DNA from: Sandarakinorhabdus glacialis | Lineage (GTDB): Bacteria; Pseudomonadota; Alphaproteobacteria; Sphingomonadales; Sphingomonadaceae | NCBI RefSeq assembly: GCF_014643455.1 | Contig: NZ_BMJM01000014.1 | Location: 1-63,574, forward strand | Direction: 5' to 3' | DNA length: 63,574 nt | Shown here: positions 17,370 through 25,505 of the stretch, piece by piece | Numbering within the stretch: position 1 is the first letter of the stretch | Layout of the letters: every line of letters starts with the position of its first letter | Notes under the pieces: generated by a model | Told to the model about the DNA's origin: nothing | The model's database searches: none | The model's input: only the letters and a program-made list of their open reading frames with translations | Program-made: the position numbers and the translations under genes

Positions 17370-18271
17370 CCGAAAGCGCCTTCGGCCTGCGCGCCTTCCT
17401 GCTCGCACTCGCAGTCGTCGCTGTCTGGGGCACCAATTTCGTCGTCATCCGCATCGGCCTCGACAGCCTGCCGCCGCTGCTGTTTGCGGCCTTGCGCTTC
17501 ACCCTCGTCATCGTCCCCGCGCTCTTGTTCATCAAGCGCCCCGCCGTGCCATGGAAGGACCTCGCCGCCTTCGGCATCTTCATCGGCGTCGGCCAGTTCG
17601 GCTTGTTGTTCATCGCCATCGATGGCTTCATCGCCCCCGGCCTCGCCAGCCTCGTCGTCCAGACCCAGGTCGTCTTCACCATTGCCTTCGTCATGCGCGG
17701 CACGGGTGAACGGCTCGTCCCCGCCCAATATGTCGCGCTCGCCCTCGCCGTCGCCGGAATCGCCATCATCTTCACCCATGTAGGGGGCACGAACACCCCC
17801 CTCGGCGTCGCCCTCGTCCTTGGCGCCTCGCTATCCTGGTCGCTCGGCAACATGGTCCAACGCCGCGTCGGCCGCATCGACATGCTCGCCTTCGTCATCT
17901 GGTCGTCGGCCTTCGCCGTGCCGCCGCTGTTCGCGCTCGCGCTGCTGTTCGAAGGCCCCGATCGCATCGTCACCGCCGTCGCCGGCGCCACCCCCATCGT
18001 CTGGGCCGCCGTCGCCTGGCAGGCGGTCGGCAACACCATGTTCGGCTACGGCGCCTGGGGCTGGCTCCTCGCCCGCTACCCCGCCGCCTCGGTCGCCCCG
18101 ATGGCGCTGCTCGTGCCCGTCTTCGGCATGGGCAGCGCCGCCCTCTGGCTCGGCGAGCCGCTCCCCGCCTGGAAGCTCCTCGCCGCCGCCCTCATCATCG
18201 GCGGCCTCGCGGTCAACCTCTTCGGCCCCCGCCTCCTCGCCCGCCGCGTCCCCCCTGTCGCCGGCGCCTAA
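17366..18271 (+). CDS. EamA-family (DMT) permease
   Basis: The 301-residue membrane protein consists of two EamA repeats, about ten helices: residues 8-135 (VVAVWGTNFVVIRIGLDSLP, FGLLFIAIDGFIAPGLASLV) and 145-290 (GASLSWSLGNMVQRRVG, VPVFGMGSAALWLGEPLPAW). Such transporters export metabolites or amino acids. Its ATG overlaps the Bcr/CflA stop. Its stop overlaps the stop of the glutathione S-transferase on the other strand by 4 bases. Confidence 0.87.
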   Translation: MTESAFGLRAFLLALAVVAVWGTNFVVIRIGLDSLPPLLFAALRFTLVIVPALLFIKRPAVPWKDLAAFGIFIGVGQFGLLFIAIDGFIAPGLASLVVQTQVVFTIAFVMRGTGERLVPAQYVALALAVAGIAIIFTHVGGTNTPLGVALVLGASLSWSLGNMVQRRVGRIDMLAFVIWSSAFAVPPLFALALLFEGPDRIVTAVAGATPIVWAAVAWQAVGNTMFGYGAWGWLLARYPAASVAPMALLVPVFGMGSAALWLGEPLPAWKLLAAALIIGGLAVNLFGPRLLARRVPPVAGA

Positions 18272-18897
18272 CGCTTGTCGAACGAATAAGCCTCGGTCTT
18301 CCCCGCTGCCGTCACCCACGCCGGCCGCGCCTGCAACCGCTGCACATACGCCGCCAGATTGGGGAAATGCGTCCCCAGTCCCTGCGCCACCGCAATCTCG
18401 GCAATAAAGCTCATCATGATATCCGCCCCTGACAGTTCATTCCCGACCAGCCAGTCATTCTCCCCCAGCGCGCCCGCAAAATACGCCACATGCGCGCCGA
18501 TCTGCTCCTGGATCCGCGGCGTCAACGGCGCCGCCGCCTCGCCCAGCCGCGCCGTATAAAGCGCCAGCAAAAACGGCGTCATCGCCGACCCCTCGGCAAA
18601 ATGCAGCCACTGCAGATATTCCTCATGCGCATCCGAACCCGGGGCAGGGGCCAACCGCCCGCCGCCATGCTTGCGAATGATATAATCGGTAATCGCGCCC
18701 GACTCCGAAATCACCTTTTCGCCATCGCTTATCACCGGCGACTTGCCCAGCGGATGCACCGTCTTCAGCTCCGGCGGCGCCAGATTGGTCACCGCATCGC
18801 GCGAATACGCCTTGATCTCATACGGCAGCCCCAGTTCCTCGAGCAGCCACAGGATGCGCTGCGACCGGCTGTTATTGAGGTGATGAACGACGATCAT
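18268..18897 (-). CDS. Glutathione S-transferase
   Basis: This is a 209-residue cytosolic GST. The N-terminal thioredoxin-like domain has HHLNNSRSQRILWLLEELGL, with Ser in the position that activates glutathione, and GKSPVISDGEKVISESGAI, which contains the cis-Pro and the ES glutathione-binding pair. The C-terminal all-alpha domain has NELSGADIMMSFIAEIAVAQ, the capping D motif. It conjugates or reduces electrophiles with glutathione. Confidence 0.9.
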   Translation of the reverse strand: MIVVHHLNNSRSQRILWLLEELGLPYEIKAYSRDAVTNLAPPELKTVHPLGKSPVISDGEKVISESGAITDYIIRKHGGGRLAPAPGSDAHEEYLQWLHFAEGSAMTPFLLALYTARLGEAAAPLTPRIQEQIGAHVAYFAGALGENDWLVGNELSGADIMMSFIAEIAVAQGLGTHFPNLAAYVQRLQARPAWVTAAGKTEAYSFDKR

Positions 18898-18970
18898 GGC
18901 ATTCTCCTAAAGGCACACCCCTCCTAGCCGCATTCCCCGGCGCCGATAAACCACCTAAAGCAGCAGCGTC

Positions 18971-19378
18971 ATGGCCATCACCATCCCCGAAACCGAGCTC
19001 ATCGAGAGCTTCATCCGCGCCTCGGGTCCCGGCGGCCAGAACGTCAACAAGGTCTCCACCGCGGTCCAGCTCCGCTTCGACGTCCGCGCCTCGCCCAGCC
19101 TGCCCGACGACGTCGCCGTGCGCCTGATACGGCTCGCCGGCAGCCGCATGACGCGGGACGGCGTGCTCATCATCACCGCCGACAGCTTCCGCAGCCAGGA
19201 CCGCAACCGCAGCGACGCCCGCGAGCGCCTCCACGCGATGATCGCCCAGGCCGAGGTCCGCCCCGTAAAACGCCGCCCCACCCGCCCCAGCACCGGCGCC
19301 CGCGAACGCCGCCTCACCGGCAAGGCGGTCCGCTCGGGCGTCAAGCAGGGCCGCACAAAAGTCCGCGGCGACGATTGA
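18971..19378 (+). CDS. arfB: Alternative ribosome-rescue peptidyl-tRNA hydrolase ArfB
   Basis: The 135-residue protein has the GGQ catalytic motif (RASGPGGQNVNKVSTAVQLR, Gln near residue 23) and the basic, disordered C-terminal tail (RPVKRRPTRPSTGARERRL) that enters the mRNA channel of stalled ribosomes. Its length matches ArfB/YaeJ rather than the full release factors. It hydrolyses peptidyl-tRNA on non-stop complexes. Confidence 0.92.
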   Translation: MAITIPETELIESFIRASGPGGQNVNKVSTAVQLRFDVRASPSLPDDVAVRLIRLAGSRMTRDGVLIITADSFRSQDRNRSDARERLHAMIAQAEVRPVKRRPTRPSTGARERRLTGKAVRSGVKQGRTKVRGDD

Positions 19379-19488
19379 ACCGAATGATTGAACCGCTGCC
19401 GCACCAAAGCGTTCTATCGGTTCCTCTTCCAAAACGTCGCAGGTCCCACTATCTCTGCGATGTCGTTCAGCCCCCGAAAGGAAACATC

Positions 19489-19860
19489 ATGGCCATCAAT
19501 CAGGATAATTTCGAAGGCACGGTAAACGAGTTCGGCGGCAAGGTCGAAGGCGCGGTCGGCAGTGCATTCGGTGATTCCAAGACGCAGGCCGAAGGCAAGA
19601 TCACCGAGCTGAAGGGCAAGGCCGAACAGGTTTTGGGCAAGGCCAAGGACACTTACGCCAAGGCCAGCGAAAAGGCCCGCGAATGGGCCGACAACGCGCC
19701 CGAAGCTGCCCGCGAGGCCCGCGAAAAGGCAAGCCGTCTCGCCGAGGAATCGACCGCAAAGGTCCGCCAGACCGTCCAGGAGCAGCCCGTCACCGTCCTC
19801 GCCGGCGGCATCGCGCTCGGTTTCGTCATCGGCTGGCTGCTCAGCGGCCGGAAGAACTAG
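19489..19860 (+). CDS. CsbD-family stress protein with C-terminal membrane anchor
   Basis: ATG 19489 follows the good ribosome site GAAAGGA. The 123-residue protein has a CsbD domain (residues 1-65: NQDNFEGTVNEFGGKVEGAV, TQAEGKITELKGKAEQVLGK). A charged amphipathic stretch like ElaB follows, then one transmembrane helix VLAGGIALGFVIGWLLSG near the end. CsbD proteins are general-stress proteins; the ElaB-like anchor suggests a ribosome or membrane-tethered form. Confidence 0.85.
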   Translation: MAINQDNFEGTVNEFGGKVEGAVGSAFGDSKTQAEGKITELKGKAEQVLGKAKDTYAKASEKAREWADNAPEAAREAREKASRLAEESTAKVRQTVQEQPVTVLAGGIALGFVIGWLLSGRKN

Positions 19861-19919
19861 GTCGAAGTGCGGCCGCGCGCAGCGATTGCTGCGTGCGGGT
19901 TCGCGCTAGACCGGATGGC

Positions 19920-19957
19920 GGGGCGGCAGGGACTCCTGCCGCCCCGTTACCTTTTTT
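19920..19957 (+). terminator. Rho-independent terminator of the csbD gene
   Basis: An 11-bp GC stem (GGGGCGGCAGG / CCTGCCGCCCC with loop GACT) at 19920-19946 is followed by GTTAC and six T. It lies between the convergent csbD and mce genes. Confidence 0.85.
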
Positions 19958-19958
19958 G

Positions 19959-20408
19959 CTAATGCTGCCCCTCCGGCTCTTCCATCAACTCGATCAGCAC
20001 CCCGCCCGCATCCCGCGGATGCACAAAGATCACCGGCACGCCGTGCGCCCCGATCCGCGGCTCCCCGGTCCCCAGCACCGTCGCTCCGCGCGCGCGCATC
20101 GCATCACGCGCCGCAATGATATCCTTCACTTCGAAGCAGACATGGTGCTGCCCCCCCGCCGGGTTCTTCTTCAAAAACCCGTGGATCGGCGAATCCGCCC
20201 CCAACGGCTCGATCAGTTCGAGCTGGCTGTTCGCCACGTCGATAAAAGCCACCCGCACGCCCTGGGCCGGCAGGTCGAACGCCGGCACACTCACCGTCGC
20301 GCCGAACAACCGCGCGTACATGGCCACGGTCGCATCGATCGACACACAGGCAATGCCGACATGGTTGAGGCGGCCCAGCAACAGCGGCGGCAGTTCGGAT
20401 ACAGTCAT
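19959..20408 (-). CDS. mce: Methylmalonyl-CoA epimerase
   Basis: The 149-residue glyoxalase-fold (VOC) protein has NHVGIACVSID at the N-terminus, NSQLELIEPLG in the middle, HHVCFEVKDI, and GVLIELMEEP at the end. These supply the His, Glu, His and Glu metal ligands. It interconverts (R)- and (S)-methylmalonyl-CoA in propionate or branched-chain amino acid breakdown. The gene for the mutase is not in this window. Confidence 0.88.
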   Translation of the reverse strand: MTVSELPPLLLGRLNHVGIACVSIDATVAMYARLFGATVSVPAFDLPAQGVRVAFIDVANSQLELIEPLGADSPIHGFLKKNPAGGQHHVCFEVKDIIAARDAMRARGATVLGTGEPRIGAHGVPVIFVHPRDAGGVLIELMEEPEGQH

Positions 20409-20481
20409 CGGCGCGGCGTCCTCAATGGCGAAACTTGCCCCTGATTAGCGCCGCCTGCCCAAAAACCAACCCGGGCAATGA

Positions 20482-20832
20482 TCAGTTCAGGCTCAGTGTC
20501 AGCAGTCCGGCGATACCCGCCACCACGGTCCCGTTCGCGCCGCCTTCGAAGCCCGCCACAGCGACCGTCGGCCCGCCATTCCGCGACCAGCGCGCGATAG
20601 CCGCCACCGTTCCGGGCGCCGTCCCGGAATCCACCACGACAGTCTTGACCCGCGGATCGACCGCCAGCATCCACATCGCGTCCTCGGTATTTCCGGCAGT
20701 CACCGTCGACTCGGGGTGCATCTGCGCCAGGTCGATATAAGTTCTCCAGCCGTCTCTGGGCGTTCCCACCAGCAACGTCCGGTCCCGAATCAAGAGTGTC
20801 ACGCCTGTAGGCAAAGTTCTGGACCGGACCAT
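20482..20832 (-). CDS. Hypothetical protein
   Basis: The 116-residue open frame is uniform in composition with its neighbours and has strand-like segments (GVTLLIRDRTLLVGTPRDG, VDPRVKTVVVDSG, GPTVAVAGFEGGANGTVVAG). No family is recognised. It might be a small alpha/beta protein. No convincing ribosome site is visible, so existence is only moderately supported. Confidence 0.4.
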   Translation of the reverse strand: MVRSRTLPTGVTLLIRDRTLLVGTPRDGWRTYIDLAQMHPESTVTAGNTEDAMWMLAVDPRVKTVVVDSGTAPGTVAAIARWSRNGGPTVAVAGFEGGANGTVVAGIAGLLTLSLN

Positions 20833-21087
20833 ACAAGCACTCCCACATGATCACTATTCTCGCAAAAAACCCGTTCGTCTGTTCGCAAGCGTACCGTTAT
20901 GACGAGGTGCCGCGATGTCACGCCAGTGTCACAGTGTCACGATCATCCAGAATTGGTGCGTTTTCATATTGAACCGTTTCTGGCTTGTATTCAGAAACTA
21001 TTTGATCACATCATAGGCAGCGGCTTCAGGCATGTGGGTGAAGGCGCAGGGAAATCGTTCTTCTCTGGCCCTGATACGAGTGGCATC

Positions 21088-21819
21088 ATGACGGACATTT
21101 CTCGACGGAAAATCCAGAACATCCTGCTGAGATCATTATCGGCAGAAAGTTTTGCGTTGGTCAGCGGCGATTTCAAAACGCGCAACTTCGCCCTGCGCAC
21201 GTTGTTGCTGTCCCCCGGCGAGTCGATCGAAGTCGTCACCTATCCCGAAACCTGCGTCGTTTCGGTCGTCGCGACTACGGCCGAAGGTCGCCAGGCCGAA
21301 GTCGGCCTCGTCGGCGTGGAGGGCCTGGTCGGCATCGCCGCGGTCTTTGGCGAAAATCATTCGCCGATCGACTGTTTTACCCAGGTCCCCGGCGACGCGC
21401 TGCAACTGCCGGTCCGCAGCTTTACCGCAGCCATGGAATCAAATGCCGATTTCCGCGCCGTCCATTTGCGCTACGCCCACAGCTTCCTCATCCAGGTCTC
21501 GCATTCGGCGCTCGCCTATTCGGCCTATAACGTCGTCGAGCGCCTCGCCCGCTGGCTGCTGATGACCCACGACCGCTCGCGCACCGACGACATCGTCATC
21601 ACGCATGAATTTCTTTCGCTCATGCTCGGCGTCCGCCGCGCCGGCGTCACCACCGCGCTGCAATCGATCGTCCGCCTCGGCTATATCAGCACCCACCGCG
21701 GCCGCGTCGGCATCCTCGACCGAACCGGCCTCGAGGAACTCGCCGGCGACAGCTACGGCACCCCCGAAGCCGCCTACCGCCGCGCCTTCACCCTTAGTCC
21801 CGGCGACGCGACCAACTGA
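21088..21819 (+). CDS. Crp/Fnr-family transcriptional regulator
   Basis: The 243-residue protein has an N-terminal cyclic-nucleotide-binding-like beta barrel (residues 30-130) and a C-terminal winged helix with ITHEFLSLMLGVRRAGVTTA as the recognition region. No Fnr cysteines are seen and the cAMP phosphate loop is not conserved, so the ligand is unknown. ATG 21088 is chosen by homology, although the frame is open from 20899. Upstream lie three TGTCAC repeats (20916-20940), a possible self-binding region. It is monocistronic. Confidence 0.85.
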   Translation: MTDISRRKIQNILLRSLSAESFALVSGDFKTRNFALRTLLLSPGESIEVVTYPETCVVSVVATTAEGRQAEVGLVGVEGLVGIAAVFGENHSPIDCFTQVPGDALQLPVRSFTAAMESNADFRAVHLRYAHSFLIQVSHSALAYSAYNVVERLARWLLMTHDRSRTDDIVITHEFLSLMLGVRRAGVTTALQSIVRLGYISTHRGRVGILDRTGLEELAGDSYGTPEAAYRRAFTLSPGDATN

Positions 21820-21870
21820 CCTGCCGCCTTGAATTTCTTTTGAGGGCTGCAGGCCACCGCTTCCCAAAAA

Positions 21871-21907
21871 TTGTCATCCCGGGCTTGGCCCGGGACCCAG
21901 TTTTTAC
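21871..21907. repeat. REP-like hairpin
   Basis: GTCATCCCGGGCTTGGCCCG continuing to GGACCCAG forms a hairpin (CCCGGGC/GCCCGGG) of the common proteobacterial repetitive extragenic type. It is followed by five T, so it may also terminate the Crp-type gene transcript. Confidence 0.6.
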
Positions 21908-21956
21908 CGCGGTCGACCAGAACACTGCAGACACCCCAGCTCTCTACCACCACAGT

Positions 21957-23480
21957 TCAATCTGCCAGATGGACCACCGGCCCCGCCACCCTCGGTTTCC
22001 GCAACAGCAGCAGCAACGGCATCATCGCCAGCGTGATCCAGAGCATCATCATGAATACATCGAGATAGGCGATCATCGCCGCCTGCTTGTTGACCGCCCC
22101 GTCGAGCATGGCAATCACCGCATCCGCCCCAAGCGCCTGGCCGATGGCGCCATCCGCCCAGGGCATCGACGACGCGCTCAGATTACCGGCGATATCGGCA
22201 TGGGCGACCTGCGATTGCCGCGCCAGCACCCCGACCGTCAGGCTGATCCCGATCGACCCGCCCAAATTGCGCAGCAGCATATAGAACCCCGCCGCATCGG
22301 TGCGCAGGTCGGGCGGCAAGGTCGCAAAGGCCAAGGTATTAAGCGGCACGAACACCAGCCCGAGCCCGGCGCCCTGCAGGAACCCAGACAGCGCGAACGG
22401 CGACGAATCCATGATCGGCGAAAACTGCGTCATCATCCACATCGAGAGAGACGATAACATCAGCCCGGCGCCGATCATGAGGCGTGCATCGACCTTGCCG
22501 ATGATCTGCCCGGCGCCCATCATCGCCATCATCATGCCGATGCCGCGCGGCATCTGCAGCACGCCCGCCCCGATCACCGGGTATCCGAACAGCGATTGCA
22601 GCATTGTCGGCAGCAACGCCGTGGTGCCGACCATCAGCAGGCCGACCAGCGTGATGAAGGCGAACCCGGTCATCACGTTGCGATCCCTCAGCATCCGCCG
22701 GTCGATCAGCGCCTCGTCGCTGGTCATGACATGGACGCCGAAGGCCCATAAGGCGCCGATCGCGACCCCGGCCTCGAGGCAGACTTCCCAGCTGGCGAAC
22801 CAGTCGAGCTGCTGGCCGCGATCGAGGCACATCTGCATCGCCCCGACACCAACCGCGAGCAGTCCAAAGCCGAGCAGGTCGAAGCGCCGCGCGCTGGTCT
22901 CGGCCTGCGGCAGCACCGCGGCGGCGAAGAACAGCGTCATGATGCCGACCGGCAGGTTGATGAAGAACACCCAGCGCCAGTTGAAGCTCTCGGTCAGGTA
23001 ACCGCCGATCACCGGCCCCAGGATCGGCCCGACCATGATGCCGACCCCCCACCACGCCATCGCCTTGCCGTGTTTCGATTGCGGCCAGACATCGAGCACA
23101 TAGGATTGCCCAAGCGGCGCCAGGAACGCCCCTGCCGCCCCCTGGATCATGCGAAACACGACCATCTGCTCGAGCGACTGCGCCAGCCCGCACGCCATCG
23201 ACGCGACGGTGAATCCCGCCACCGAATAGAGGAACAACTGCCGTCGCCCGAGCTTGCTCGCCAGCCACCCGGTCAACGGCGTCGCGATCGCCGTGGCGAC
23301 GATATAGCTCGTCAGCACCCACGCAATCGTATCGCTCGCCGCCCCCAGCGACGGCTGCATATGCGGCAACGCCACATTGGCGATCGTCGAATCGAGAATC
23401 GTCATGAACGTGCCAAGCATGACGACAACAGTAATGACGAGCGGCGAAGCCGGCGCGCGGTCAGGCAGGACAGGGGCCAT
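21957..23480 (-). CDS. emrB: DHA2-family multidrug efflux permease
   Basis: The 507-residue, fourteen-helix inner-membrane transporter has LDSTIANVALPHMQPSLGA in helix 1, GWLASKLGRRQLFLYSV in loop 2-3, GPILGPVIGGYLTESFNWRW (motif C, antiporter) and FFINLPVGIM. An in-frame TTG at 23492 precedes the better ATG at 23480. It works with the EmrA-type adaptor encoded upstream to form a tripartite pump with a TolC-like channel, which is not in this window. Confidence 0.92.
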   Translation of the reverse strand: MAPVLPDRAPASPLVITVVVMLGTFMTILDSTIANVALPHMQPSLGAASDTIAWVLTSYIVATAIATPLTGWLASKLGRRQLFLYSVAGFTVASMACGLAQSLEQMVVFRMIQGAAGAFLAPLGQSYVLDVWPQSKHGKAMAWWGVGIMVGPILGPVIGGYLTESFNWRWVFFINLPVGIMTLFFAAAVLPQAETSARRFDLLGFGLLAVGVGAMQMCLDRGQQLDWFASWEVCLEAGVAIGALWAFGVHVMTSDEALIDRRMLRDRNVMTGFAFITLVGLLMVGTTALLPTMLQSLFGYPVIGAGVLQMPRGIGMMMAMMGAGQIIGKVDARLMIGAGLMLSSLSMWMMTQFSPIMDSSPFALSGFLQGAGLGLVFVPLNTLAFATLPPDLRTDAAGFYMLLRNLGGSIGISLTVGVLARQSQVAHADIAGNLSASSMPWADGAIGQALGADAVIAMLDGAVNKQAAMIAYLDVFMMMLWITLAMMPLLLLLRKPRVAGPVVHLAD

Positions 23481-23499
23481 ACTAGCCACCAAAGCCCCC

Positions 23500-23712
23500 C
23501 TCTCCCGCCCGCGGGAGAGGCGAGAGACGCGCCACTTGGCGCGGCCCGGGTGAGGGTGTCTTCACTTACCTCCCCCTAGAGGGGAGAGACGCGCCGCTTC
23601 GCGCGGCCCGGGTGAGGGTGCTCTTCTTCTGCCCCTCTCCCTTCAAGGGAGAGGCGACTCTCGCCTCTTGCGCGGGAGGTGAGGGTAGCCCGCACCCCCC
23701 GAAAAAGCCCAT
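23500..23712. repeat. Cluster of three REP-like palindromic units
   Basis: Units of the form CTCTCCC...GGGAGAGGCGAGAGACGCG, GAGGGGAGAGACGCGCCGCT and CTCTCCCTTCAAGGGAGAG occur in a row, each followed by the shared CGGCCCGGGTGAGGGTG or GGTGAGGGTA. They separate emrA from emrB and probably form hairpins in the mRNA, lowering emrB relative to emrA or protecting the upstream message. Confidence 0.75.
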
Positions 23713-23720
23713 CTCAAACC

Positions 23721-24758
23721 TCACGGCGTCGGCGTCTCGACCTCGACCGTCGCCGACAACCCCGCGATCAACGGCACATCGGTCGCCGCCGGCAGCGCAA
23801 TCCGCACCGGCACCCGCTGCACGACCTTGACCCAGTTGCCCGTCGCATTCTGCGCCGGCAGCACCGAAAATTCCGATCCCGTCCCCGCACCGATACTGGC
23901 GACGCTGCCGACAATCTCTTGCCCCGGAAACGCATCGAGCGTCACCACGGCGCGCTGCCCGACGCGCATATGCTCGAGATCGGTTTCCTTGAAATTGGCC
24001 TCGACCCAGCGCCGCCCGCTCATCAGTAGCGACATCGTCGGCACGCCCGACACGATGACCTGTCCCGGCAACACCTTGTCGGTCTGGCTGGCAATGCCAT
24101 CGGCCGGCGCCCGTATGATGGTGCGCGACAGTTCGAACGCCGCCTTGTCGCGCGCCGCCATCGCCGCCAGCACCAGCGGGTGCATACCTCGCCCGGCGCT
24201 GTTCGCCGCCGATTGCGCCATCGCCGCATCGGCCATCGCCGACGACATCTCGCTCTGCGCGGTCGCGATCATGAACTCGGCCGCCTGCACCCGCGCCCGC
24301 GTCGTGAAGCCGTCCTCGAACAATTTCTGCTGCCGCTCGAGTTCGATCCGCGCGAACGCCACAGCCTCGCGCTTGCCCGCCACGTCGGCAGCCTTGCCGG
24401 ACGTCTCCGATCGCAGCCCCGAAACCTGCAGCCGCGCCGATGCCAAATTGGCCTCGGCTTCGGCCAGCGCGATCTCGAACGGCCGCTGCGCGATCTCGAC
24501 AAGAATATCGCCGCGCTTGACGACATCGCTCTCGCCTGGCCCGACCTTGACGACCCGGCCGGTCACGTCGCTGCTGATCGACACCTTGTCCTGCTGGACA
24601 TAGGCATTGTCAGTGCGCACCGATTGCCCGCCGGTCAGCCAGACATAACCGCCGACTGCCAGCAATATAACCGGCACCAGCAGCATCAGCACCAGCCGCC
24701 TCCAGCGCCGCCTGGGCCGGGTTTCGGCCAATGTCTCGCGATCGACGACAGCGTGCAT
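23721..24758 (-). CDS. emrA: HlyD/EmrA-type membrane fusion protein
   Basis: The 345-residue periplasmic adaptor has a basic cytoplasmic start, one membrane helix (residues 23-43: LVLMLLVPVILLAVGGYVWL), a biotinyl-lipoyl barrel half (VRTDNAYVQQDKVSISSDVT), a coiled-coil hairpin (about 95-190) and a second half with RTIIRAPADGIASQTDKVLP. It joins EmrB to an outer-membrane channel. The ATG at 24758 overlaps the marR stop (TGATG). Confidence 0.9.
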   Translation of the reverse strand: MHAVVDRETLAETRPRRRWRRLVLMLLVPVILLAVGGYVWLTGGQSVRTDNAYVQQDKVSISSDVTGRVVKVGPGESDVVKRGDILVEIAQRPFEIALAEAEANLASARLQVSGLRSETSGKAADVAGKREAVAFARIELERQQKLFEDGFTTRARVQAAEFMIATAQSEMSSAMADAAMAQSAANSAGRGMHPLVLAAMAARDKAAFELSRTIIRAPADGIASQTDKVLPGQVIVSGVPTMSLLMSGRRWVEANFKETDLEHMRVGQRAVVTLDAFPGQEIVGSVASIGAGTGSEFSVLPAQNATGNWVKVVQRVPVRIALPAATDVPLIAGLSATVEVETPTP

Positions 24759-25240
24759 CACAATGCTCCCGCGACAGGAACGGCGATGGCCGATTTTGTT
24801 TCCGTGCCCTTTGGCGCCTGCGGCGGTTTCTGCAGATTGCCCCGCACCTTGCTGAGCAGGTCGTGAAGGACCTGCTTTTCGTTGAACCCCAGCCCATCGA
24901 AGGTTTCCGCCATCACCGCCTCGGCAACTTCGCGCAGCGCTTCGAGGATCGGATGCGCGCGCGGCATCAGGTGCAGCCGCCATGCCCGCCGGTCGGCCGG
25001 GTCGGCGCGGCGCTCGACCAGCCCGGCGTCGGCGAGCCGGTCGACCATGCGGCCAACGGTGATCGTCTCGACATCGAGCGCTTCGGCCAGCCCGGCCTGG
25101 TTGACACCCTCGTTGCGCGACAGCGCGAACAGCACCTGCCACTGCGCGCGGCTGACCCCCAAGCTGCGCGCGCGGCAATCGAAGCGGCGACGCAAAAGCC
25201 GCGCCGAATCACTGATCAGGATACCAAGGCTGTCCGACAT
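24758..25240 (-). CDS. MarR-family repressor of the emrAB operon
   Basis: The 160-residue winged-helix dimer has VSRAQWQVLFALSRNEGVNQ, then AGLAEALDVETITVGRMVDR as the recognition helix and ERRADPADRRAWRLHLMPRA as the wing. It is the first gene of marR-emrA-emrB and lies right behind a 20-bp palindrome, so it most likely represses its own operon and is released by a toxic ligand. Confidence 0.9.
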   Translation of the reverse strand: MSDSLGILISDSARLLRRRFDCRARSLGVSRAQWQVLFALSRNEGVNQAGLAEALDVETITVGRMVDRLADAGLVERRADPADRRAWRLHLMPRAHPILEALREVAEAVMAETFDGLGFNEKQVLHDLLSKVRGNLQKPPQAPKGTETKSAIAVPVAGAL

Positions 25241-25249
25241 CCAATCAAT

Positions 25250-25269
25250 ATAACAAGCATGCTTATTAT
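25250..25269. promoter_or_regulatory. MarR operator palindrome
   Basis: ATAACAAGCATGCTTATTAT is a 20-bp inverted repeat with one mismatched pair, centred about 20 bases upstream of the marR ATG (25240). AT-rich sequence next to it could provide the -10 region of the minus-strand promoter. Position and symmetry fit autorepression. Confidence 0.7.
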
Positions 25270-25505
25270 ATACAACGTACGCCAAGACGACGTTTTCAGA
25301 ATGTCTGTGTCCGCCCGCGTACCCGGCAAGTCCCGATCCCAGCCCCAAACAGGCCGGCAGACTACTGCCAAACGTCCGGCCTCAGGCCCGAACCTGACCG
25401 CCACATACCCCCAAACCCCGCAAATATCCGTCCTTCGACGCTAGCGCCCGCACCGCGGTATCGTTACGATGCCGCCAACGAAAAACACGGGGCGCCAAGT
25501 TTATC

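Noticed and set aside
23500-23712. Small genes in the emrA-emrB gap
   Set aside because: The sequence is a set of repetitive palindromes; open frames across it are short and unlike proteins.
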